The notes under the pieces are model-generated. The model ran no database searches. It saw only the letters and a program-made list of their open reading frames with translations, and was not told the origin of the DNA. A stretch of 5,088 nt of DNA from Anaerolineales bacterium (GTDB taxonomy: Bacteria > Chloroflexota > Anaerolineae > Anaerolineales > UBA6663): positions 1 to 5,088 of the forward strand of contig JAGOBN010000359.1 of assembly GCA_017999235.1 (NCBI GenBank), given 5' to 3'. A program made the translations under genes and the position numbers. Below, piece after piece: positions 1 to 5,088 of this stretch. Each line of letters starts with the position of its first letter. The first letter of the stretch is position 1.

Positions 1-10
1 GGGGCTACTT

Positions 11-83
11 TCCTCGATAGCTCAATCGGCAGAGCGGCCGGCTGTTAACCGGTAGGTTCCAGGTTCGAGTCCTGGTCGAGGAG
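11..83 (+). tRNA. tRNA-Asn (anticodon GTT)
   Basis: A complete cloverleaf of 73 nt can be folded by eye. The acceptor stem TCCTCGA (11-17) pairs with TCGAGGA (76-82), and G83 is the discriminator base. The D stem GCTC/GAGC is at 20-23 and 32-35. The anticodon stem is 37-41 with 49-53 and includes one G-T pair at its outer end. The loop CTGTTAA (42-48) holds anticodon GTT at 44-46, which reads AAC/AAU for asparagine. The T stem CCAGG/CCTGG (59-63, 71-75) closes the loop TTCGAGT. The discriminator G matches bacterial tRNA-Asn as I know it. The 3' CCA is not encoded (the bases after G83 are CAG), so it must be added by a nucleotidyltransferase. Only 10 bases precede it here, so its promoter lies outside the window. 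Confidence 0.97.
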
Positions 84-88
84 CAGAC

Positions 89-125
89 AGAGTGGGCCGG
101 ACCAACGGCCCACTCTTTATTTTTC
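89..125 (+). terminator. Intrinsic terminator of the tRNA-Asn gene
   Basis: A perfect 10-bp inverted repeat, AGAGTGGGCC (89-98) and GGCCCACTCT (107-116), encloses an 8-nt loop and is followed by the T-rich run TTATTTTT (117-124). It begins 5 bases after the tRNA discriminator base. This is the classic layout of a Rho-independent terminator that ends a single-tRNA transcript and separates it from the reductase gene. Confidence 0.9.
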
Positions 126-154
126 CGGCCGCCCAGCGAGGCCCGCCTCAGACG

Positions 155-1045
155 ATGCGTATTACGATCCTTGGCACTGGCGCAATGGCGTGTGTAATTG
201 GAGCCCGGCTGGCGGCGGTGGCGCCCCAGGCGCTGGCGCTGGTCGGCACCTGGTCGGACAGCCTGGCCGCAATCCGCCGGCGCGGCATCGTCCTGCTCGA
301 CCCGGCGGGGACCCACGCCTACCCGGCCCAGGCGTTCCACCTCGGCCAGCCGGTCCCGCCGGCCGAGATTGTCCTGGTGCTGGTCAAGGCCTGGCAGACG
401 GCGGCCGTGGCGCCGTATGTGCCCGACCTGGTCAAGCCCGGCGGCGTCGTGATCAGCTTGCAGCACAGCCTGGGCAACCTGGAACAACTGGGGCCCGCCG
501 CCTGCCTGGGCGTGACCGAAACCGCCGCGGAATTGATCGAGCCCGGCTACGCCAGCGCCGGCCCGGAAGACCCTATCAGCCTGGCGGCGCCCGAGTGGGC
601 GGTAGAGGTCTTTCGCCACGCCGGCTTTGATGTCCGCGCGGTTTCGGCTGAGGCGGCCGCCGGCCTGCTGTGGGGCCGGCTCGCCATCCGCTGCGGGCTG
701 GAAGCCCTGAGCGCGATCCTGCGCGAGCCGTATGGCCGGCTGTACGCGCACCCGGACGCCCGCTTGCTCATCGACCGCGCCGCCACCGAGTGCGCGCTGG
801 TGGCCTGGGCGCAGCACCTCACCCTGCCCTTCGCCGATCCCTTGTTCGCCGTCCAGCATGCCGCCGAGCAGGGCGCCCAGCTGATCTCACCGATGGCGCG
901 CGATCTGCGCCGGCGCACTCCGACCGAGGTGGACGCGCTCAACGGCGCTGTCACCCAGGCCGGCTTCCGGGCCGGCGTGCATACCACCGTCAACGAGATC
1001 CTCTGGCGCCAAGTGCGCGCCCTGGCCGCCCAGGCGGAAGGCTGA
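155..1045 (+). CDS. Ketopantoate reductase (PanE/ApbA) family oxidoreductase, diverged active site
   Basis: The 296-aa product matches the length and architecture of 2-dehydropantoate 2-reductases, which reduce ketopantoate with NADPH for pantothenate and CoA synthesis in the cytoplasm. The N-terminal Rossmann strand MRITILGTGAMA (1-12) has a GxGxxA form of the dinucleotide loop. The LVKAWQT segment contains K78, equivalent to the family's conserved first-domain Lys. SLQHSLGNLE (101-110) matches the usual LQNGLGNEE block but has His104 for Asn. The second domain has LLWGRLAIRC (171-180), where the usual W-x-K-L-x-x-N reads W-x-R-L-x-x-R: R175 replaces the catalytic Lys and R179 the Asn, with E183 in place of a further Asn. 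The C-terminal RTPTEVDALNG (254-264) keeps the conserved Glu258. ATG 155 was chosen because it starts exactly at the Rossmann strand; an upstream GTG at 92 would lie inside the terminator. Shine-Dalgarno pairing is weak. The fold is confident. Ketopantoate as the substrate is doubtful, so I withhold panE. It is followed 5 bases later by a methyltransferase. Confidence 0.85.
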   Translation: MRITILGTGAMACVIGARLAAVAPQALALVGTWSDSLAAIRRRGIVLLDPAGTHAYPAQAFHLGQPVPPAEIVLVLVKAWQTAAVAPYVPDLVKPGGVVISLQHSLGNLEQLGPAACLGVTETAAELIEPGYASAGPEDPISLAAPEWAVEVFRHAGFDVRAVSAEAAAGLLWGRLAIRCGLEALSAILREPYGRLYAHPDARLLIDRAATECALVAWAQHLTLPFADPLFAVQHAAEQGAQLISPMARDLRRRTPTEVDALNGAVTQAGFRAGVHTTVNEILWRQVRALAAQAEG

Positions 1046-1050
1046 GGGCT

Positions 1051-1662
1051 GTGTCCGCTGACACGGCGGCCGCTTACTTCGCGCAAGTCCACGCCTCGCC
1101 CGGCTGGGGGCGTGTGTTGGACGCGTTCGTGCGTTTCCTGGCGCCCCAGCCCGGCTGGCGGACGCTGGACGCCGGCTGTGGGCCGGGCGCGCTGGTCCGA
1201 CGGCTGGCCGGCCGCGGCTGTGATGCCGCCGGCCTCGACCAAGATCCCGCCATGCTGGTCCACGCGCCGCCCCGCGCCGCCGTGGGCGATGTGCGCGCCC
1301 TGCCCTGGGCGGGCGCGAGCTTTGACGCCGTCACGGCCACCAACGTCCTTTTCCTGCTGCCGGAGCCCCTGGCCGGCCTGCGGGAGATGGCGCGGGTGGC
1401 CCGGCCGGGCGGCTGGGTGGCCATGCTCAACCCTTCGCCGCGCATGTCCCTGGCCGCCGCCCAGGCGCACGCGGACGCCCTGGGCCTGGCCGGGTTTGAA
1501 CGGCTCTCCCTGGTCAACTGGGGGGCTGTGGCCGAGCGCCACCACCGGCTGAACGAGGCGGAACTGGGGAAACTGTGCCGGGCGGCCGGGTTGTCAGAGC
1601 CGGCGATTGAGGCGAAAATTGGGCCGGGGCTGGCGCTGTTTGCCAAAGCCCGGCTAGAATGA
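1051..1662 (+). CDS. Class I SAM-dependent methyltransferase (Methyltransf_11-like)
   Basis: This 203-aa protein has the Rossmann-like fold of small-molecule methyltransferases. Motif I, which binds S-adenosylmethionine, is LDAGCGPG (39-46). The acidic end of strand 2 is at GLDQDPAM (61-68; D63 and D65 are candidates for ribose contact). Motif II-like GDVRALPW (79-86) is followed by FDAVTATNVLFLLP (91-104), the usual strand-4 region. ARVARPGGWVAMLNP (114-128) is the familiar helix-strand block. The short N-terminus with YFAQVHASPGWGRVL (9-23) is typical of Methyltransf_11 proteins that start near 'Y...tpwG..v'. GTG 1051 is preferred because it gives this normal N-terminus and has GGAAGG 9 bases upstream (1036-1041). 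No ATG is available before motif I. The 5-base gap from the reductase suggests translational coupling. The substrate cannot be read from the sequence. Confidence 0.9.
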   Translation: MSADTAAAYFAQVHASPGWGRVLDAFVRFLAPQPGWRTLDAGCGPGALVRRLAGRGCDAAGLDQDPAMLVHAPPRAAVGDVRALPWAGASFDAVTATNVLFLLPEPLAGLREMARVARPGGWVAMLNPSPRMSLAAAQAHADALGLAGFERLSLVNWGAVAERHHRLNEAELGKLCRAAGLSEPAIEAKIGPGLALFAKARLE

Positions 1663-1666
1663 CCTG

Positions 1667-3064
1667 ATGTCAACCTTAACCTGGTCCTTACGCCTGACCG
1701 CTGTCACCCTCCTGACCGCCTGGCTGGCCGCCGCTTGCGGCGGGCCGGCGACTCCGCCGGGCAGCACCCCGGCCGGCGGCGCCACCGCCACGCCGGGCGC
1801 TGGTGAGCCGGCTACCCGCCGCACCGCGATTTTGTCGGAGATCAAGAACAGCGCGGACGCGCGCGCCCTGGCCGACGCGGACTGGACCGCCGCCACCGTG
1901 GGAGAGCAGATTACGGCCGGCGGCGGCGTGCGGACCGGCGAGGAAGCCCGGGTCCGCATCGAGACTTCAGAAGGCTCGGTGATCCGCATCGCCGCCAACA
2001 CCATTTTTGAATTAGCCGATTTCTCGCCGGACCCGCAAGACCCGGTGACCAAGCTGCAGCTGGAAGCCGGCCAGGTCTGGGTGTGGGTCACCAAGGCCCT
2101 GGGCGCCGGCAGTTTTGAGGTGGAGACGCCCAGCGGGGTGGCCACCGTGCGCGGCTCGCTGATGAGCGTGGCGTATGATCCGGCCACCGGCCGCCTGCAG
2201 GTGGAGTGCGCCGAAGGCCAATGCACCCTGGCGGATCGCCTGCGCCAGAATGTGGTGGCTCTGGCCGAGGGCGAGCGCTCCGAGATCCCGGCCGCCGGCC
2301 AGGGGCCGCTGGCCCTCCGGCGGATCGACCGCGCCCAACTGCGCGTCTGGCTGACCGAGTTTCCCGAGGTGCGCACCCTCATCCAGCGGCTCGTGGCGCG
2401 CGCGGAGGCCGAGGCCACCGCCACCCCGCCGGCCGGCCAGACCGCCTGCGATCACCCGTTTTTCCCGATGCGCGCCGGCGCCACCTGGTCCTATGAGACC
2501 GCCAACGGCCCCATGACCTGGACCATCACCGCCGTGACCGGCGATCAAAACCAAGCTACCGCCGACATGACCTATGTGATGAGCGGTGTCACCGGGACCT
2601 ACCACTGGCAATGCACGTCGGCGGGCCTGGTCTCCTATGACTTCGGCACGCTGACCGCCTTGGAGGGCGGCCAATTGGCCAGCCTCACGGTGACGGACGG
2701 CGCCGGCGTCTGGCTGCCGGCGGCGGAGACGCTGACCGTCGGCTATGCCTGGACGAGCAGCTACGCGATGCAAATGTCCGTTGACCTGGGCGACGGCAAC
2801 CTCCAGGCGATTGGTGACACCACCGTCCTGCAAGACCTCCAAGTGGTTGACCGCGAGCCGGTCACGGTGGCCGACCAGGCGCTGGACGGGCTCCGGGTGC
2901 TGCAACAGCGCACCCAAACTACCCAAACGGCCGTCGGCAATTTTACGGGGCCGGCGACGGAGTTTTCCTCCACGACTACGCTGGTCTTCGCGCGCGGGGT
3001 GGGCATCGTCACGATGAGCGGCACCGACGGCCTGAGCCAATTAGTCAGTTACAGCGTGCCGTAG
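1667..3064 (+). CDS. FecR-domain lipoprotein with a C-terminal beta-rich extracellular domain
   Basis: The protein is 465 aa and secreted. Residues 1-23 form a signal peptide (R9, then a hydrophobic stretch) ending in a lipobox LAAAC with Cys24 as the lipidated residue; Ala at -3 is a weaker variant of the consensus. A Pro/Thr/Gly/Ala-rich linker (25-50) follows. Residues about 54-205 match a FecR domain: GEQITAGGGVRTGEEARVRI (79-98), a GSVIRIAANTIFEL strand pair (103-116), and VETPSGVATVRGSLMSV (152-168), which is the diagnostic 'TP.g.a.vRGt.f.V' core. C181 and C186 could form a disulfide. A second linker near 245-260 leads to CDHPFFPMRAGATWSYE (261-277), opening a roughly 200-residue beta-rich domain that I cannot name; C261 and C316 may pair. 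It starts 4 bases after the methyltransferase stop with no convincing Shine-Dalgarno, so coupling is likely. Unlike classical FecR, it has no anti-sigma N-terminus, and no FecI-type sigma gene is in the window. A ligand-sensing or structural surface role is an inference. Confidence 0.85.
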   Translation: MSTLTWSLRLTAVTLLTAWLAAACGGPATPPGSTPAGGATATPGAGEPATRRTAILSEIKNSADARALADADWTAATVGEQITAGGGVRTGEEARVRIETSEGSVIRIAANTIFELADFSPDPQDPVTKLQLEAGQVWVWVTKALGAGSFEVETPSGVATVRGSLMSVAYDPATGRLQVECAEGQCTLADRLRQNVVALAEGERSEIPAAGQGPLALRRIDRAQLRVWLTEFPEVRTLIQRLVARAEAEATATPPAGQTACDHPFFPMRAGATWSYETANGPMTWTITAVTGDQNQATADMTYVMSGVTGTYHWQCTSAGLVSYDFGTLTALEGGQLASLTVTDGAGVWLPAAETLTVGYAWTSSYAMQMSVDLGDGNLQAIGDTTVLQDLQVVDREPVTVADQALDGLRVLQQRTQTTQTAVGNFTGPATEFSSTTTLVFARGVGIVTMSGTDGLSQLVSYSVP

Positions 3065-3083
3065 GCGCGCCAAACTGGAACCC

Positions 3084-3090
3084 AGGAAGA
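3084..3090 (+). promoter_or_regulatory. Shine-Dalgarno of the DUF4446 gene
   Basis: AGGAAGA lies 4 bases before ATG 3095 and fixes that start. It is clearly better than the ribosome sites of the three genes upstream, so this gene can be translated independently of the lipoprotein gene that ends 30 bases earlier. Confidence 0.7.
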
Positions 3091-3094
3091 CGTT

Positions 3095-3544
3095 ATGCAG
3101 ACCTTTTGGACGGAGTACGGCTTTTTCCTATGGGGATTGACGACGGCCCTGGCGTTGATCGCCTTGGCCTGGATTGCCTGGAACACCTTCGCCCAACCGG
3201 GGGAGGACGACAGCGATGCGCCGGCGGAAGCGGCCTCGCCCGCCGACGGCTTGACGGCCCAGGTCCAGGAGCTGGCCGAAGGCGCGCCCCTCATGCGGGC
3301 CTCGCTGGGCCGCGCGCTGCAATGGGTGGGCCTGGAGCGCTACGTGGATACGGCCGGCGCGCCGGCCTTCGCGCTGGCCGTGGCGAATGCCCGCGGCGAC
3401 GGCTTTATCCTGGCCAGCAGTGTCCGCGGCGGTTTGACCGCCAAACCGATCGCCGGCTGGGGCCCGATTGCCAAGGCGCTGTTCAGCACGGAAGAGCAGG
3501 CCGCCGTGGACCAAGCCCGCGCCCAGATCGAGCGCAAAGCCTAA
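3095..3544 (+). CDS. DUF4446-type single-pass membrane protein
   Basis: This 149-aa protein has an N-terminal hydrophobic segment (about residues 10-33, rich in L, A, I and W) predicted to span the membrane once. An acidic, Ala/Pro-rich linker (35-52) and a short helical stretch (52-72) follow. Residues 72-145 match the DUF4446 pattern as I recall it: LGRALQWVGLERY (71-83, family 'i.kvGlvRYnaF'), APAFALAVANARGDGFILAS (89-108, family 'lSFalalLd.ngdGvvltsi'), GLTAKPIAGW (113-122, family 'r.YaKpi..g') and LFSTEEQAAVDQA (129-141, family 'LS.EE..Ai..A'). No catalytic motif is known for the family and its function is unknown. In other bacteria DUF4446 genes are often seen near parA/parB-type chromosome genes; here the neighbours are a FecR lipoprotein and a bactofilin. 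No terminator is evident after its stop. Family membership rests on motif matching by eye. Confidence 0.8.
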   Translation: MQTFWTEYGFFLWGLTTALALIALAWIAWNTFAQPGEDDSDAPAEAASPADGLTAQVQELAEGAPLMRASLGRALQWVGLERYVDTAGAPAFALAVANARGDGFILASSVRGGLTAKPIAGWGPIAKALFSTEEQAAVDQARAQIERKA

Positions 3545-3565
3545 AACATCTGTTCTGCGGCCCAT

Positions 3566-3593
3566 TTGACAAGCGCCGCTGAACTGCTAGACT
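3566..3593 (+). promoter_or_regulatory. Sigma70-type promoter with extended -10, upstream of the bactofilin gene
   Basis: A perfect -35 hexamer TTGACA (3566-3571) is followed by a 16-bp spacer and TAGACT (3588-3593, four of six matches to TATAAT). A TG dinucleotide at 3585-3586 makes an extended -10 (TGCTAGACT). A transcript would start near 3600 and give a leader of about 55 nt before ATG 3655. This occupies most of the 110-base gap after the DUF4446 gene and indicates that the bactofilin has its own promoter. No operator-like palindrome around it stands out. Confidence 0.7.
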
Positions 3594-3643
3594 GACAGCT
3601 TGATCCGCTACGACGCTCTGAAAACGCCTAGGGAGCGCCCAAT

Positions 3644-3649
3644 AAGGAG
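3644..3649 (+). promoter_or_regulatory. Shine-Dalgarno of the bactofilin gene
   Basis: AAGGAG lies 5 bases before ATG 3655. It is the strongest ribosome binding site in the window and fixes the start, which suits an abundant structural protein. Confidence 0.8.
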
Positions 3650-3654
3650 AGTCC

Positions 3655-4176
3655 ATGTTCACTTTTCGGCCCGGGAAAAACGGGGCCAAAAATGCGAACG
3701 GGGGAACCGGCAACGGACACACCGGCCAGAACGGGCATCCCCCGGCTGGCCAGAACGGAAACGGTTATCGCACCGGGCACGGCAATGGTAACGGCCACGG
3801 GAACGCCGCCGGCCCGGTGGAGAGCGTCATCGGCCCCGGCATCCACTGGCAGGGGGCGCTGACCGGCGCCGGCGGCATCCGCATTGAAGGCTCGTTCGAC
3901 GGCTCGATTAAGATCAACGGCCCGCTGGTGGTGGCCGAAGGCGCCAAGGTGACGGCAGAGGAAATCCGGGCCAGCGCCGTATCGGTGGCCGGCACCGTCA
4001 AAGCCAATATCGTGGCCGACAAGGTGGAGATCCTGGCCACCGGCCGCATCTATGGCGATCTGGTGACCCACGCCTTCGCTTCGGAGGAGGGCGCGTTCTT
4101 GCGCGGCCAGATTGTCATGCAGGACCCAACGGCGGCCCCCGCGGCCGCCCCAGCCCCCGCGGCTGGGAACTCCTGA
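3655..4176 (+). CDS. Bactofilin (polymer-forming cytoskeletal protein)
   Basis: The 173-aa product has the three-part layout of bactofilins, which self-assemble into nucleotide-free filaments at the cytoplasmic face of the membrane and scaffold envelope or morphogenesis enzymes. The disordered N-tail (1-52) is very rich in Gly, Asn and His, with repeated NGNG/GHGN units. The core (about 57-156) is a right-handed beta-helix of short repeating rungs: VIGPGIHWQGALTGAGGIRI (58-77), EGSFDGSIKINGPLVVAEGA (78-97), then VSVAGTVKANIVADKVEILA (109-128) and GRIYGDLVTHAFASEEGAFL (130-149). It ends in RGQIVM, like the family's 'rG.i.M' close. The C-tail (158-173) is Ala/Pro-rich. The short FTFRPGKN start may be a membrane-targeting patch, as in other bactofilins; this is an inference. 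It has its own promoter and terminator, so it is probably monocistronic. Confidence 0.93.
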   Translation: MFTFRPGKNGAKNANGGTGNGHTGQNGHPPAGQNGNGYRTGHGNGNGHGNAAGPVESVIGPGIHWQGALTGAGGIRIEGSFDGSIKINGPLVVAEGAKVTAEEIRASAVSVAGTVKANIVADKVEILATGRIYGDLVTHAFASEEGAFLRGQIVMQDPTAAPAAAPAPAAGNS

Positions 4177-4189
4177 AGCAGGAAAATCC

Positions 4190-4226
4190 ACCGGGAAGCC
4201 GCAAGCTTCCCGGTCCCTTTTATCTT
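4190..4226 (+). terminator. Intrinsic terminator of the bactofilin gene
   Basis: A perfect 10-bp stem, ACCGGGAAGC (4190-4199) with GCTTCCCGGT (4205-4214), closes a 5-nt loop CGCAA. Three C residues follow, then TTTTATCTT (4218-4226). It starts 13 bases after the bactofilin stop. The short C spacer before the T run makes it somewhat weaker than the tRNA terminator. An A-run at 4183-4186 on the other side could give some activity in the reverse direction. Confidence 0.8.
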
Positions 4227-4310
4227 CCGCGCGTAACGCCGCCCCGCCCGTGAGGCAACTCGCGTTTTCCGGCCGGCCCGAGCGCCCTTGACCTTTCGCT
4301 GTGCCGCGCT
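4227..4310. other. Intergenic gap between bactofilin terminator and GT2 gene, no clear signal
   Basis: These 84 bases should hold the promoter of the glycosyltransferase gene, since a terminator lies just upstream. The only hexamer-like match is TTGACC (4288-4293), with no acceptable -10 at a usable distance before the ATG. No Shine-Dalgarno precedes the ATG (GTGCCGCGCT). I see no repeat or RNA structure. Confidence 0.4.
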
Positions 4311-5088
4311 ATGGCCTCTCCCGGACAACCTTGCCGCCTATCCGTCGTCATCCCCGCCTTGGATGAAGCTGAGAATCTCGCCGAGCTGCTGCCCCAGATC
4401 CACACCACCCTGGCCGAGTTCGCCATCGCTTACGAGATTGTGATCGTGGACGAGCGCGCCAACGCGCGCACGCGGGACGTGGCCGCCCGGCACCGGGCCA
4501 CCCTGCTTTCGCCGGCCAGCCACGGCTACGGCGCCGCCCTGCGCGCCGGCTTTCAGCACGCGGCCGGCGACTACATCATCACCATGGACGCGGACCAATC
4601 CCATCCCCCGGCCCTGCTGCGCGATCTATGGGCGGCGCGCGCCCAGGGCGAAATTGTGATCGCCTCGCGCTATGTGGCCGGCGGCCGCGCCGAGATGCCG
4701 TGGGAACGGCTGGTGCTCAGCCGGGTGCTCAACCTGCTCTTCAGCCGCGGCCTGGACCTGCGCGTCCGGGATATGTCCAGCGGCTTCCGGCTGTACCGGG
4801 CCAGCGTGGTCCGGCAGATCGCCGCCGTCAACCGGGATTTTGATTTTCTGCAGGAACTGCTGGTTAAGGCCCTGATGGCGGGCTACCGGATCGCCGAGAT
4901 CCCGTTCGCGTATCAGCCGCGCCGGCATGGCGCCACCCACGCCCGGGTGATCCAATTCGGCCTGGCGTATCTGCGGACGTTCAGGCAGTTGTGGCGGCAG
5001 CGCAACTCCGTGGCCAGCGCCGATTACGACGCCCGCGCCCACGATTCCGCCGTGCCGCCGCAGCGCTACTGGCAGCGCCGGCGCTATC
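4311..5088 (+). CDS. GT2 glycosyltransferase, polyprenol-phosphate sugar synthase type (3' end cut by window)
   Basis: The frame is open from ATG 4311 to the window edge (259 residues visible, no stop). It resembles dolichyl/polyprenol-phosphate mannose or glucose synthases, which move a sugar from a nucleotide donor to a membrane lipid phosphate on the cytoplasmic side. Visible GT-A landmarks are LSVVIPALDEAENL (10-23), YEIVIVDE (41-48), HGYGAALRAGF (71-81), the metal/donor-binding TMDADQSHPP (91-100), EIVIASRYVAGG (114-125), DMSSGFRLYR (154-163, family 'D.tSGFR.yr'), FDFLQELLVKALMAGYRIAEIP (177-198) and RRHGATHARV (204-213). The usual VDDGSxDGT block reads VDERANART (46-54), so several conserved residues are lost. 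After 213 comes an amphipathic or membrane-associated stretch (FGLAYLRTFRQLWRQRNS), then DYDARAHDSAVPPQRYWQRRRY (238-259). That tail recalls proteins in which such a GT2 is fused to a methyltransferase, so the gene may continue into a second domain. No upstream in-frame start or good Shine-Dalgarno is seen. Confidence 0.85.
   Translation, partial: MASPGQPCRLSVVIPALDEAENLAELLPQIHTTLAEFAIAYEIVIVDERANARTRDVAARHRATLLSPASHGYGAALRAGFQHAAGDYIITMDADQSHPPALLRDLWAARAQGEIVIASRYVAGGRAEMPWERLVLSRVLNLLFSRGLDLRVRDMSSGFRLYRASVVRQIAAVNRDFDFLQELLVKALMAGYRIAEIPFAYQPRRHGATHARVIQFGLAYLRTFRQLWRQRNSVASADYDARAHDSAVPPQRYWQRRRY

Noticed and set aside
11..125. tRNA-Asn 3' end as an integration site for a mobile element
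   Set aside because: No integrase gene and no repeat of the tRNA 3' end is seen in the window, and the tRNA is followed directly by its own terminator.
92..154. Upstream GTG start for the reductase gene at 92
   Set aside because: It sits inside the stem of the tRNA terminator and would add 21 residues before the Rossmann strand with no ribosome site.
5..859. Long open frame on the - strand across the tRNA and reductase gene
   Set aside because: It is antisense to a complete tRNA and a recognisable reductase. Its product is Gln/Arg/Gly-rich with no family motif, as expected for a GC-rich shadow frame.
2012..3040. 342-codon open frame on the - strand opposite the lipoprotein gene, and similar frames at 547-1545 and 1654-2424
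   Set aside because: All lie opposite genes with clear domains. Their products are low-complexity, rich in R, G, H, A and S, and show no motifs.
4288..4315. TTGACC plus TATGGC as a promoter for the GT2 gene
   Set aside because: The -10 candidate overlaps the ATG, so the transcript would start inside the coding region. The match is also poor.
1..5088. CRISPR arrays, insertion sequences, toxin-antitoxin or defence genes
   Set aside because: No regularly spaced repeats, terminal inverted repeats, transposase motifs or small paired genes were found on either strand.

Overview
This is a GC-rich (roughly two-thirds G+C) bacterial chromosomal stretch in which every convincing gene lies on the + strand. 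A class I tRNA without an encoded CCA end and a bactofilin show that it is bacterial. The set of FecR-domain lipoprotein, DUF4446 protein, bactofilin and polyprenol-phosphate-type GT2, with GC-rich coding and 'CDHPFFPM'-like wording in the lipoprotein, recalls Chloroflexota (Anaerolineae-like) genomes. That placement is from memory of the families and is only tentative.

Layout: (1) 11-83 is tRNA-Asn(GTT), followed at once by a strong intrinsic terminator (89-125). (2) 155-1662 holds two tightly packed enzymes: a ketopantoate-reductase-family (PanE/ApbA-like) oxidoreductase with a diverged active site, and a small class I SAM-dependent methyltransferase. (3) 1667-3544 holds a secreted FecR-domain lipoprotein, starting only 4 bases after the methyltransferase stop, then a one-pass membrane protein with a DUF4446 domain. 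The gaps in 155-3544 are 5, 4 and 30 bases, so this may be one transcription unit. (4) 3545-3654 carries the clearest promoter in the window (TTGACA, 16 bp, TGC-TAGACT) and a good Shine-Dalgarno, driving a bactofilin (3655-4176) that ends at its own hairpin terminator (4190-4226). The bactofilin is therefore probably an independent single-gene unit. (5) 4311 to the window end is the start of a GT2 glycosyltransferase of the dolichyl/polyprenol-phosphate sugar synthase type. It is cut by the window edge and may continue into a second domain.

How they may work together (inference): the lipoprotein, the membrane-anchored DUF4446 protein, the bactofilin scaffold and the lipid-linked-sugar transferase all point to the cell envelope. 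The reductase and methyltransferase are metabolic and have no evident substrate link to the rest. I see no mobile element, CRISPR array, phage gene or defence system. The best leads are divergence at normally conserved catalytic positions in the reductase and in the GT2, and the FecR-lipoprotein/DUF4446/bactofilin neighbourhood.
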